The translations under genes and the position numbers were made by a program. A stretch of 64,000 nt of DNA, from positions 15,671,519-15,735,518 of the forward strand of contig CM069608.1 of NCBI GenBank assembly GCA_035771175.1. Reading direction: 5' to 3'. A model generated the notes under the pieces. That model searched no databases. It was not told the DNA's origin and was given only the letters and a program-made list of their open reading frames with translations. This document shows positions 36,801 to 45,838 of the stretch, piece by piece; position 1 is the first letter of the stretch; the number at the start of each line of letters is the position of its first letter. The stretch comes from Paratinospora sagittata. Taxonomy: Eukaryota > Streptophyta > Magnoliopsida > Ranunculales > Menispermaceae.

Positions 36801-37673
36801 TAAGGGCAAAGGAATAGCTTATCAGTGAGATAGGAGAGCCTTGCTAGAGTTTTGTTTTGATGTAGGTTGAAGACTTGGTATACATGTATTTTGATTTTGT
36901 AAATATATGTATATAACCCCACATGTATAACTAACTAAGTAGATGAATGTGTTATTAATGTTAGAAAAATTGCTAGATGTTAGCAGGGTTGGAACTTTAA
37001 ATATGAGTATGATGTAATCCATGGTGGGAATGTTGATATATATATATATTTGGGTTGATGTGATATATATGTGTGGATGTGATGTTTATCAGGTTATTTG
37101 AGATTGTGAGATGTCCAGTTTACAGGGGAGACTCTGTCGGAGTCTCGGTTGAAGCTTAACAGGGATCTAATGATCCTATGGGGGAATAGGATGGTTAGAT
37201 TCCTGTGTCGGTCAGGATGCCTTGGGGGATTGTGATGGGGTCCTAACACCTAATGAGTTGCTAGGGTTTTGGTTTTTATCGAGAGATCAAAATCAAGCCT
37301 TGGTGATATGTTCTAATTTGACACTCGAGAGAGGGAATTAGAGACTTTAGGATTCTTGACTTATAAACAAAAGAGTTGATTTAATAATCAATATATATAT
37401 ATATATATGCATAGTTGAGAGGGGTGATATCGAACCTCTAGACTATTCTATCTTTGATTGTCTATCTATTTCTATTGCATTGCTTTAGTTTACTTTCTAA
37501 TTATTTAATTGTTTATTTATTTCACTTAATCACTCAAATCTGATTTTCTAAATAAAGTTGAAGTTAGTAAACGTGGTATTTAGTGTGAGTATCAATCCTA
37601 GAGGACGAAAATCCCATATCTCATCGGTATATATTATAACTTGACATCGTACACTTGCGGTTTGCACGTTACA
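33815..37673 (+). mobile_element. Solo LTR in the RTE LINE (about 1.5 kb net)
   Basis: It starts TGATAAGTAGG and ends TTTGCACGTTACA, and is flanked by the perfect 5-bp duplication ATCCA (33,810-33,814 and 37,674-37,678). LINE sequence is continuous once LTR and duplication are removed. The right end holds the ATTATAACTTGACAT...GTACACTTGCG phrase also seen in the LTR at 41,678-44,348. The TATAAAGACC at about 34,436 could be its TATA box. No gag or pol is present. It is split by another solo LTR at 34,923/37,254. Confidence 0.8.
34924..37248 (+). mobile_element. Gypsy-type solo LTR inside a solo LTR (2325 bp)
   Basis: It begins TGTAACGACCC and ends GGGTCCTAACA, with the perfect duplication CCTAA (34,919-34,923 and 37,249-37,253). 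The size and the CACTGGGCACCGTTGGCTCA block near the 3' side resemble the other long gypsy-type LTRs here. No internal region remains. It is the innermost of three nested layers. Confidence 0.85.
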
Positions 37674-38199
37674 ATCCATGACTAGTATAAAGAGATAAAA
37701 AACTTAAAATCCACTAGTTGGTGTAAACCTATTGTAATTGAAAATCCACTAGTTGCTCCTAATTTTATTTTTATTACGGTCATTGCTCAATCATCAATAT
37801 CCTTTATCAAGTGAATGTACCTATTTGAAACTCTTTTTTTCGAAAACCCATGCAATTACTTCTTTAGGTACCCTACCATAGGCTTTCGATAAATCAATAA
37901 AAACTATGTGAAGGTTTTTCTTCTTCTCCTTATACCTCTTTATCAATATCCTTAATAGGTAATTAACTTTCATCGTTGATCCCCTAGGCATAATTTTAAA
38001 TTGATTCTTCAAAACTAAAGTTTCAAATATTCAATCTTCTATTACTCTTTTTACAATTTTATCATGTGACTCATCAATTTAATACCTCTATTCTGCTTTT
38101 CATTATACCTCTCTATGAAGCTCATTAATAAGTTATTAATACTCCATTATTCAATTTAATACCTCTATTAAATCATTATATGCATATACCCACACATAG

Positions 38200-38540
38200 A
38201 CACACTTAATAAAGTTTTATATGACAAACAACAGTTAGAATGAAGTTCCAATGTTGTTAGAGAAACTTCAAATTCCAAGGGATATTTGGACTGTGTAAGT
38301 GAAAAGAGAAGGGGTTTATTAGGCAACATTGCCAAAAATAATTTGCAAGGGGTTCGATGACAACAATGGCGGCCTGATTCGTTTGATTGCCCAAATGAGC
38401 CAAACAATAAAGGCAGACATTCTTCTTATAGCCTAAAATTGTGGAAAACACAAGTAGGCTTAAATCTAAAGAAGCAATTCTCCTAAGCCAAGTTTCCAAC
38501 AAGTCAGAAACAGAATTGATTCCTGACAAGATAAATCATA
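38200..38540 (-). other. Unidentified segment with a 90-codon open frame
   Basis: The minus-strand frame (about 38,529-38,257) is preceded by an acceptor-like TTATCTTGTCAG/GA and contains GYKKNVCLYCLAHLGNQT and AAIVVIEPLANYF. I do not recognise it. It may be a relic exon or chance. It lies between the RTE LINE and the proposed 5' UTR exon. Confidence 0.25.
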
Positions 38541-38634
38541 ATCCCACCAAATGAACAATACAATAATTTTAACAAAACAAATCAGAAAATCAAAAGTAGA
38601 CCCTATTAATCAATGGAAAGCATTAGGAACATAC

Positions 38635-39101
38635 CTGCTATGTCTAATTCTTCAAGAAACCATCACTCCCAACGGATCAACATTTCAAGCCCGGAAACAC
38701 AAAGTGGTTTGGCAACTGAGCTGCTAAGAACAAAAATTTCCATGGTGCCAAAAATCATTGGCCACAATGCCAATTTAAATTTTCGAAGATAAACAGTTAA
38801 AACCAAATGCACGAAATCGGATCTCGCACATGAGAAATCAAAGCTGCAATTAGAGATCTACTACTGTCGTAACTAAATTATGAAAGAATTGAAATCAGAA
38901 GCAGAAAAACGAGGCTTCAAGAGAAAGAAGAGTTGTAGTGAAAGAGACAAAAAGAGGGAAAAGCATATGCCTGACAGCGACAGCGTTGACGGTGAAATCG
39001 CAGAGAGAGAGAGAGACGGGGAAGGAAGTGAAGGAAGTTACAGAGCCTCTTATTAGCTTCTGCTTTGTCCGTTGGGGAAAAGGACAAAAGGAGTGATTCA
39101 T
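38635..39101 (-). other. Proposed first (5' UTR) exon of the DUF3527 gene
   Basis: On the minus strand a C/T-rich leader (TCCCCGTCTCTCTCTCTCTCT near 39,015) leads to a good donor, GCAG/GTATGTT, at 38,635/38,634. The composition (GC-richer, CT-rich, a 68-codon upstream frame from ATG 39,101) is that of a plant 5' UTR. It is on the same strand as the DUF3527 gene, with no other candidate gene between. The right limit is a guess because the transcription start is not visible. Confidence 0.45.
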
Positions 39102-39224
39102 TTCTCTTTTAAACGCGGATTGCCGCTGTTGAGTGTTGACTACTTTTATTTTTTTTGGGATTTGATCTTGTATGTTTTAGGATATAAAGCACGGGTCCCA
39201 AAGTTTCTAAATTTAAAGTTTCTA

Positions 39225-39930
39225 AATTTAAAGTTATAATTTTTTCATTTCGGTTACGATTTAAGTAATTTAAAAGACATTAAAAAATCATTCATAGTTA
39301 AAATAAAAAATTTATAGTCATTTTAAATTTACATATTAATTGGTTGTCGTTTTGACTGATCGATCAACATTCGGTAAATAAATGATTTTTTAAATTAAAA
39401 TTATCATAACTTTTTTTTAACTTCGATTAGAACGATTCAAAAATGCATTAGAAAAAAATAAAAGGTCTTTCCAATACTTTTGAATCACTTAAATTTGAAT
39501 CGGAATGAAAATATTATGGCTATTTAAAGTTTACTTACTGATCGGTGTCAAGTAAGTTAATCGATCGGTAAATAAACTTTAAATAACCACAATTTTTTCA
39601 TTCCGACTTCGATTTAAGTGATTTGAAAGACGTTGAAAAGATTTTTTCTTCCTCTTTCCAACACTTTTTCGAATCATTGTAATCAGAGTTCAAATAAAAA
39701 AAGTTATGGTCATTTTAATTTAAAGAGTCGTTTACTTATCAGATATTGATCGATCTGTCAAAACGGTAACCGATTAGTAAGTAAAATTCAAATGATCATA
39801 ACGTTTTTGTCTTAACTCTAATTTGAGTAATTCAAAATGCATTGAAATGAAGAAGAAACGATTTTTCCAATTAAATCGGAGTCGAAATAAAAAAGTTATA
39901 GTCTTTTAAAACAGTTACCGATTAGTAAAT
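39225..39930. repeat. Array of eight alternating inverted units
   Basis: Units of about 65-75 bp resembling ATAACTTTTTCATTCCGACTT...GATTCAAAA occur forward at about 39,225, 39,385, 39,574 and 39,783, and reverse at about 39,289, 39,470, 39,656 and 39,867. They alternate strictly, with a head-to-head pair roughly every 160-210 bp. GATCGATC/ATCGGTAA words (e.g. 39,357-39,377, 39,540-39,572, 39,748-39,777) lie between pairs. The array sits just upstream of the proposed DUF3527 transcript start. No coding capacity. Confidence 0.75.
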
Positions 39931-40339
39931 ATTTTGACCAAAAGATCAGGTAATTACTAATGAGAAAAGAGCAAAATGGTAAAGTGCAATCCATGATTTA
40001 ACTGAACGAATTGATTTGTTGAGGACCAAAACTCTAATTTTAGATACTTTGAGACTTTTGCTCTATATACTAAAAAATATTGGAAAAAAACCTCAACAAA
40101 AAAAAAAATCTCGAAAAATCCCTTTTTGTTTTTAAATATTTTTTTAAGGGAAAATTCACGAGTAGTTTATAACCACCGAATGGATAATTTATGTAAATAT
40201 AACAATAAAAATAAAATAAAAAAGTTAAGAATATAATTTTTTAAATGAGTTTAAATGTAATTTTTATTTAGAATAATTAAAAATATAAAATTTTACTTCA
40301 AAATATGAAATTAAAAATATAAATATTTAATAAAATATA

Positions 40340-40619
40340 TGTTAGAGTAAAGATGTCTAGCTCAACTCCAACTCAGCACAGTTAGTTATGACTATTAGAC
40401 GCTCCTGCTAGTTAGACGCTCTTGTTAGTTAAACGCTCCAGTTTGTTATGGCTGTCAGGATATTTTTAACTCAGGTAGTAGTATATATAGATGTGTATTA
40501 TTGAAATCTCTTTTGGAGATTTCACAGTTACTCCCTAAGTTCTGATTTCTTCCTTTTTTATATTTCTTTACTCTCTCAAGTTGTTCATCTCCGATTGAAG
40601 TAATTCATGAATCCTAATA
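40340..40619 (+). repeat. 5' LTR of the outer copia element (280 bp)
   Basis: It starts TGTTAGAGTAAAGATGTC and ends GAATCCTAATA; the usual CA end has become TA, as in the 3' copy. It has three TTAGACGCTC/TTAAACGCTC units near 40,393-40,440 and a TATATATAG box near 40,483. Confidence 0.9.
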
Positions 40620-40630
40620 TGGATCAGAGC
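40620..40630 (+). promoter_or_regulatory. Degenerate primer-binding site
   Basis: TGGATCAGAGC directly follows the LTR. It is the initiator tRNA-Met site TGGTATCAGAGC with one base deleted. Confidence 0.75.
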
Positions 40631-40639
40631 AAGAGGTCT

Positions 40640-41560
40640 CCTCAACTTCTGATGCTCATCAAAGTGTTTTGAAGCAGGGTGGATTGAAGCTTTTGTTTCT
40701 TATGCTCAATCACAATAACTATCTGCTTTGGCGTCAGTAGGTTCTTGCTGTTATTAAAGAAAATAGGTTGTCATCGTTTATTGATTCCAAGATTGCACCT
40801 CCATATCACCTTAATGAGGATGGATCAGTGAATGAGAGGTTCTTGGATTGGGAACAACAAGATTAGGTTTTCTTGAGTTGGATCTTGTCGTCCATAAGCT
40901 AGGAGTTGATACCTGAGCGTGTTGGTTGTGCAACTGCTAGTGAGGCATAGTAAAATGTTGAACATCTGTTCACTTCTCGGTCGAAAGTTAATGTAATGCA
41001 ACTGAAATTGCAACTTCAAACCTTGAAGAAAGGTAGCCTCTCCATAACAGACTGAAGAGTGTTATAGACTCTCTTGCCTTTTCAGGCTATATGATGAGTG
41101 AAGATAATAAAATCATGGCAGTCTTGGGGGGTTTAGGCCCAAAATATGGTAGTTTTGTTGTATATGTTATTTTCATGGCACATTGTTACACAATGCCTGA
41201 AATCTCTACATTATTGTTGACACATGAGGCTCGTTTGGATCAGCATAGTCAAGTAGAGTCATTGAGTGCCAATGCTAACATGATAGTGAACAAGAAAGGG
41301 AATAATACCTCTCAATCTAACTCTGTTGGCAACAATGGTGGCAAGTCAGGCAACAATGGAGGCCGTCGAGGGAAAAGATGAAACAGATACAATAATAATA
41401 ATCGACCTCCATGCCAGATATGTCATAAGACTGGTCATAGGGCACTTTGTTGTTATTATAGATATGATCAATCCTATTAACCTCAAGGAAACAATCAAAA
41501 CACAGGTGGTGGCAATGGCACCAATTAGGGAAATATGACAGCCATGAATATTGGTCTAGA
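40640..41560 (+). pseudogene. gag of the outer copia element
   Basis: Fragments in one frame read NHNNYLLWRQ, IDSKIAPPYHLNEDGS and VMQLKLQLQTLKKGSLSITD, which fit plant copia gag. A CCHC knuckle, CQICHKTGHRALCC, lies at about 41,413-41,454 after a glycine/asparagine-rich stretch. At least five stops interrupt the frame between 40,738 and 41,060, mostly TAG where glutamine or tryptophan would be expected. No functional gag is possible. Confidence 0.8.
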
Positions 41561-41884
41561 CTCTATTGCAGATACAATGTGGTTCCCTGATATTGGAGCT
41601 ACTGATCATTGTACCCCTGATGGTGGCAATCTCATGAATAAAGTTGAGTATCAATGCAAAGAAAAGCTATATGTCAGTGATAAGTTGAGTTTTAGTAGTT
41701 AGTTTGCACGTTAATTCGATAGACTTTTAGGTGCATTTGCTTAGTTTTTAGATATTTTTGCATGAATTGCATAATTAATTGTTTTAGGTTCATTTAGGCT
41801 TTACCTTAGGCTTTTATAGGTTTTTATCATGAATAAATGACATTTTTTATACTTTTTGATATTATAGAAGTCATATACTTTGAG

Positions 41885-42077
41885 GGCCCAATGACATGAT
41901 TACCCTTGAAAAAAAAATTATTTCACAAATGCCATCCATACAAAAATATTGTCAGGATTGCCTTAATTTACTGTTCATAACCCAGTCAGCGTGCCAAACA
42001 AGCGCCACGTCGGCGCGGATGTGACATTTTTTTTAAGTGAAGGGAAGGCGTCTTTTCAAAAGACGCCTTCCCTTCAC
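41885..42077. repeat. Left terminal inverted repeat of the Pack-MULE
   Basis: It matches the inverted 42,889-43,079 with few differences. It contains a GC-rich block (GCCACGTCGGCGCGGA) and ends in the first 41-bp palindrome. Confidence 0.9.
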
Positions 42078-42248
42078 AATTTTTTTTTTAACTTGAAGGG
42101 AAGGCGTCTTTTCAAAAGACGCCTTCCCTTCATAGTATTTTTTTTTAAACGTGAAGGGAATGCGTCTTTTGAAAAGACGCCTTCCCTTCACAATTTTTTT
42201 TTTTTTAACTTGAAGGGAAGGCGTCTTTTGAAAAGACGCCTTCCTTTC
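42037..42248. repeat. Four near-perfect palindromes in a row
   Basis: Palindromes of 37-41 bp (arms GAAGGGAAGGCGTCTTTT / AAAAGACGCCTTCCCTTC, central single base) occupy 42,037-42,077, 42,095-42,131, 42,151-42,191 and 42,212-42,248. They are separated by T-rich spacers of 17-20 bp. A fifth copy is at 42,889-42,927 in the other terminal repeat. Each could fold into a hairpin with nearly no loop. Confidence 0.95.
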
Positions 42249-42263
42249 GTCATTTTTTTTTAA

Positions 42264-42772
42264 CATTGGAGATCATAGAAGGAAGGTACAGAGTGGTGCT
42301 GGAAGACATCACTGTAGGAAATACAAGGCTTAATTTGCCACCAGGAACTTTTAACAGGTCAAGTGAATCAGGGGGTGGAGGGGTGTTGCTAGATTCAGCA
42401 ACAACTCTTTCATTTCTAGCGGAAAAAGGGTACAATATATTCGTCGAGGAATTAGAGAAACAACTTAACTTGAAGGTCGATGGACCGAGGATTGGGGCTT
42501 TGACGAGGTGTTATAGCGGAACGATGGAAAATAGATTGGCACTTTATAAAGGAGTGACGTTTCATTTTGCTGGGGGATTGAACTTGTTGATGGAGCAGAA
42601 AAACTTGTTTTTGGATATAGGAGGTTGGCAGTTTTGTCTCACGGTGTTGCCTGCTGGTCTTGGGCGTTCTTCTGTTCTTGGAAATTTCGCTCAGCAGTCT
42701 GCTGCTATTGCATTTGATCTTAAAGAACACAAGGTTGCTTTCACAAAAACTCATTTCTGTCATAATTTCTGA
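42264..42772 (+). pseudogene. Captured C-terminal half of an A1-type aspartic protease
   Basis: The frame is open for about 168 codons to TGA 42,770. It begins abruptly after a T-run, without a good ATG, at EIIEGRYRVVLEDITVGNTRL. It matches the second lobe of plant nepenthesin/CDR1-like proteases: the second catalytic site is VLLDSATTLSFL (DSGT in most family members, here DSAT), then CYSG, VTFHFAGG, and the end LGNFAQQSAAIAFDLKEHKVAFTKTHFC. The signal peptide, the first lobe and its catalytic DTGS are missing, so it cannot be an active protease by itself. Lack of stops suggests fairly recent capture or some constraint. Confidence 0.85.
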
Positions 42773-42888
42773 TGATGATGATGATGGATCATAAGGTATA
42801 CCCACTTCATGATTTGAAGGCATTTTGTTTTTGTATTTCATTTTGTACTTGTATGAACATTATAATGTTCATATTTAAAAAAAATGAC

Positions 42889-43079
42889 GAAGGGAAGGCG
42901 TCTTTTCAAAAGACGCCTTCCCTTCACTTAAAAAAAATGCCACCTCCGCGCCGACGTGGCGCTTGTTTGGCACGCTGACTGGGTTATGAATAGTAAATTA
43001 AGGCAATCTTTACAATATTTTTGTATGGATGGCATTTGTGAAATAATTTTTTTTTCAAGGGTAATCATGTCATTGGTCC
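42889..43079. repeat. Right terminal inverted repeat of the Pack-MULE
   Basis: This is the inverted counterpart of 41,885-42,077, starting with the fifth palindrome (42,889-42,927). Confidence 0.9.
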
Positions 43080-44707
43080 TACTTTGAGTGCATTTCATTT
43101 TAGTTAAAATTTTGATCAATTGCATAGAATTTATACTTTTTTTGTGCTTTGTTTTGTAGGTAAATAAAGAGCCTAAAAGTGGGATTGAATGTAATTTAAT
43201 TGGTGTCAGACCATGTCAAAGAAAGGTGCAAAAGAGGGACCAAAGAACCAAGAGAAAATTCAGAAAAGTGGCTAAGTACACACAAAGAAGCAAGAGAAAG
43301 AAAGAAGAGGAAGAACTCTCAGAGCGCCGCAACGCTACATGACGCCCTTGTGCGATATTTTTGGGTCTTTTTGTCTTTTTTTTGTGTTTTGATATATAAT
43401 CTCATTTTTAGGGTTTTTTGGGGGAATGTCTCACATTCTATTACATTTTTAGAAGATAGCAATTATGTTTAGAAAAAGAGGAGAGAAAGAAGAGCAAAAG
43501 AAAAGATAAGAAGAAGGAGTTGCAGGTTGGAGAAGAAGAAGAAGAAGGAGATCTCAATCTTGATGGGGGTTTTTCTAATTTCTTTCCTAATTCAATTTGT
43601 TTCAATGATTTCCTATTTGAATCTCTATCTTGTATCCATGGATTGGTTTATGAGCTAAATAGATATTCTAGAGTTTTGATTTAGCTATGTTGAATCTTAT
43701 GATTGAATCATTGTTTATGTATTTTTGAGCAATCTTTTGGGTTTATTTATGATTATCCATGCTTAATGCTTTTAAATTGCTGATCACTCTTTGATATCTA
43801 TCACTTGGAAAAAGGGATATTGAATCGGAGCAAGATAATTACAACCTAAGGAATTTGTATCGTGTTGGGAGACCTACAAAACCCTCTGAAATCCACTTAA
43901 AATGAATCATAGAACCTAAGGCATTCTTAATTTAAAGGTTTGTCACTCGGGAGAGGGAATCAATAGATCGAGAGTAGATATTCAAGTTATCACTTGGAAA
44001 GGGGTTTGAATGAAAAAAGATTCAGGATTTATAAATTCCAGAAATTAATTCATTAACACAATTATTAAAAATCATGAGAGACAACATAGTGAGATCTAAA
44101 CTCTAGAAATATAAATCTATTGACTTCTCTCCAATTTCCATTTAATTTGCATTGTTTTTCTTAGATTTTGTTTAATTTGCATTTTGTCCATTAATTCACT
44201 CCACTTTGATCACCTAGATAAAATCAAAAGCATTATAGAATTGGGCATTAAGATTAGTAAAATTACCTTCCCTGTGGATACTATAACCCACTCACCATGG
44301 GTATTATAACTTGATATTCGTACACTGGCGAATTGAAATATTATATCATCAGTTGGCAATGACACAGGTTTGAGAATCTCTTTTGTTGGTTCTAATATTG
44401 TGATGCATAATAAGCATTCTTTTCTTCTCAAAAACTGTTGAACCAATTATCCTCATGTCCCTTACAAGAGTATGTCATTTATGTGAAAGATATTTCAATG
44501 ATTACAAACCATATTCTATTTTTGATAATACTGCATGCATGGCATATCTAATCCTACTTGAAGGTTTCGAAGAATCAATGATGCATGGTGAACGTGTTAT
44601 CAAGATCTACTTGAAGATATATATAATTGTATGATTAGATTGTGTTTAGGTTGTAGAATCTTTACTATCTTATGATTAAGCAATATGCATGATTGCAGTT
44701 AAAATAT

Positions 44708-45030
44708 CAGGACACTCATCGTTTAAAAGCGCCCTTATGTCTTTAAGTTGTTTTAAATTGCTTTTAAAATAGCAGGACACTTACTAATTAGTAGCGCCCT
44801 TGTGACTATAAATAGTTTAAAACAAGGCAAGACGCTAATTGTGGATTAGTGCCCTCATGAAGGTTAGTCGTTTTAATCGCCAAGTAAGTTAGGATGCTTA
44901 TGATTAAGTAGCGCCCCCACTTCAAAGTTCAACAAGACGCTTATGGTTCATGAGCGCCCTGAAAGGAACAAAACGACAAAGTTGACATTATGCGTCAGGA
45001 CGCTGATTAACTAATCAGGACTCTAATTCA
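44708..45030. repeat. Degenerate array pairing AGGACGCT with AGCGCCCT
   Basis: About six units of roughly 60 bp each have an (C)AGGACGCT-like word followed 15-20 bases later by AGCGCCCT. The pairs GACGCT/AGCGCC are partly complementary, so each unit could form a short stem. Pairs lie near 44,708-44,735, 44,773-44,800, 44,829-44,855, 44,891-44,917 and 44,934-44,960. Confidence 0.75.
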
Positions 45031-45711
45031 ACACTGTCAGTATTTTGATAATTACATTTTTTTTAGATTACTTTTTTAGAACTGTGCAAAACTTTTTAAA
45101 ACCTTTTGAATCTTTTCAGAGCATTCTAATACTTTATCAGAACATTCCTCTTTCGTGAAAGATCAAAAGATTCAGGTGTTATCGTCGTAAACGGCACAAA
45201 GCTTAATCGATCTGTTTCAAGAAAGAATGTATTCATTATTTTTTAATTAACTTTGTGCGCCAAAATTACCAAGTCCATTGCACCACTGTTATTTCTATAT
45301 ATATGCTGCCTTAAAGCAGATGAAAGATCATCGATCTATCAACACAAAAACTAAAAACCATTAAAAACGTATTAACAATTTTCACTTGTGCAAAAACTTT
45401 TGGAAATTAGTCTTCTACTCTTTGCTTTGAACTCACGATCTTTTGAAGTACATTAAGTCTTCTGGATTAGTTGATCTTCATCTATATCATCTCGAAAATC
45501 CATTGAAGAATACGAAAGCTTTTTGAACCAATTTTTTAGCTGAACTTCATCATACATATTTTGTTGAATCTGTGGCAACAAAAGGTTCAATCCAAAGCTT
45601 TGTAAGTATCACTTTGATTCTAAGTAAAGGGAATCATATCTCATCTTGTATTTTGATATTAGTGACTGGTTTGTGACTGGGACAGAGCAAGTGTTGCTCG
45701 AAATTGTAACG

Positions 45712-45838
45712 GTTCTTCTCACACCTGAAAGTTGAGAAAAGGTTTTTCTCACACCCGAAAGTTGAGAAAAAGTTTTCTCGCACCCATAAGTTGAGAAAGT
45801 ATAACGGTTCTTCTCACACCCGTAAGCTGAGAAAGTGT
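45712..45838. repeat. Four tandem TTCTCACACC...GTTGAGAAA units
   Basis: Copies begin near 45,715, 45,745, 45,773 and 45,809. Each unit starts TTCTCA and ends TGAGAA, so it is itself a short inverted repeat. They lie downstream of the TATA box, in what would be the transcribed part of the LTR. Confidence 0.8.

Larger units (their letters stand above)
33090..38160 (-). pseudogene. RTE-type LINE reverse transcriptase relic, split by an LTR
   Basis: The minus strand from 38,012 gives the reverse transcriptase fragment MPRGSTMKVNYLLR...HIVFIDLSKAYGRVPKEV. After the inserted LTR the frame resumes at about 33,790 with MLFVDNVVLIDEAKSRVNAKLE. In active RTE-like LINEs these are the F-DL-KAYDRV and F-ADD motifs. 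Here the second catalytic site reads VDN, so the enzyme is dead. The 3' tail near 33,096-33,145 carries the GGCTCGGTTGAGTTGAG motif (plus strand) common at the end of plant copies. Without the insertion about 1.2 kb remains. Confidence 0.75.
28891..38634 (-). other. Proposed ~9.7-kb 5' UTR intron of the DUF3527 gene
   Basis: The acceptor is TTTTGCATTCTTGCAG ending at 28,891. The proposed donor is GCAG/GTATGTT with its GT at 38,634-38,633. Between them are a MITE, a hAT-like element, two LINE relics and two nested solo LTRs, but no other gene. The acceptor is convincing, but pairing it with this donor is inference; a nearer, unrecognised non-coding exon is possible. Confidence 0.5.
41885..43079 (+). 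mobile_element. Pack-MULE (Mutator-like, 1195 bp) with captured gene fragment
   Basis: Terminal inverted repeats of about 190 bp start GGCCCAATGACATGATTACC on the left and, inverted from the right, GGACCAATGACATGATTACC. The flanks are a perfect 9-bp duplication TACTTTGAG (41,876-41,884 and 43,080-43,088), the Mutator length. There is no transposase. The interior holds 509 bp of an aspartic-protease coding sequence and about 110 bp of 3' UTR-like sequence. Movement would need a MULE transposase supplied elsewhere. Confidence 0.9.
41678..44348 (+). mobile_element. Solo LTR carrying a Pack-MULE (about 1.5 kb net)
   Basis: It starts TGATAAGTTGAG and ends ATATTATATCA, with a short duplication (GTCAG left; ATCAG or TCAG right). 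Copia protein is continuous across it. Its right end (CCCTGTGGATACTATAAC ... ATTATAACTTGATATTCG ... TACACTGGCG) resembles the LTR ending at 37,673, so the two are distant relatives. It contains no gag or pol. A MULE is inserted at 41,884/43,080. Confidence 0.75.

Noticed and set aside
41091..41538. Two apparent small genes
   Set aside because: They are pieces of the copia gag, in shifted frames around the zinc knuckle.
42037..42248. Regularly spaced 37-41 bp repeats resembling a CRISPR array
   Set aside because: The repeats are full palindromes with T-rich spacers that resemble one another, and they lie within terminal repeats of a Mutator element in plant nuclear DNA.
42264..42772. A genuine, functional aspartic-protease gene
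   Set aside because: It has no first lobe, signal peptide or good start codon and sits exactly between Mutator terminal repeats.
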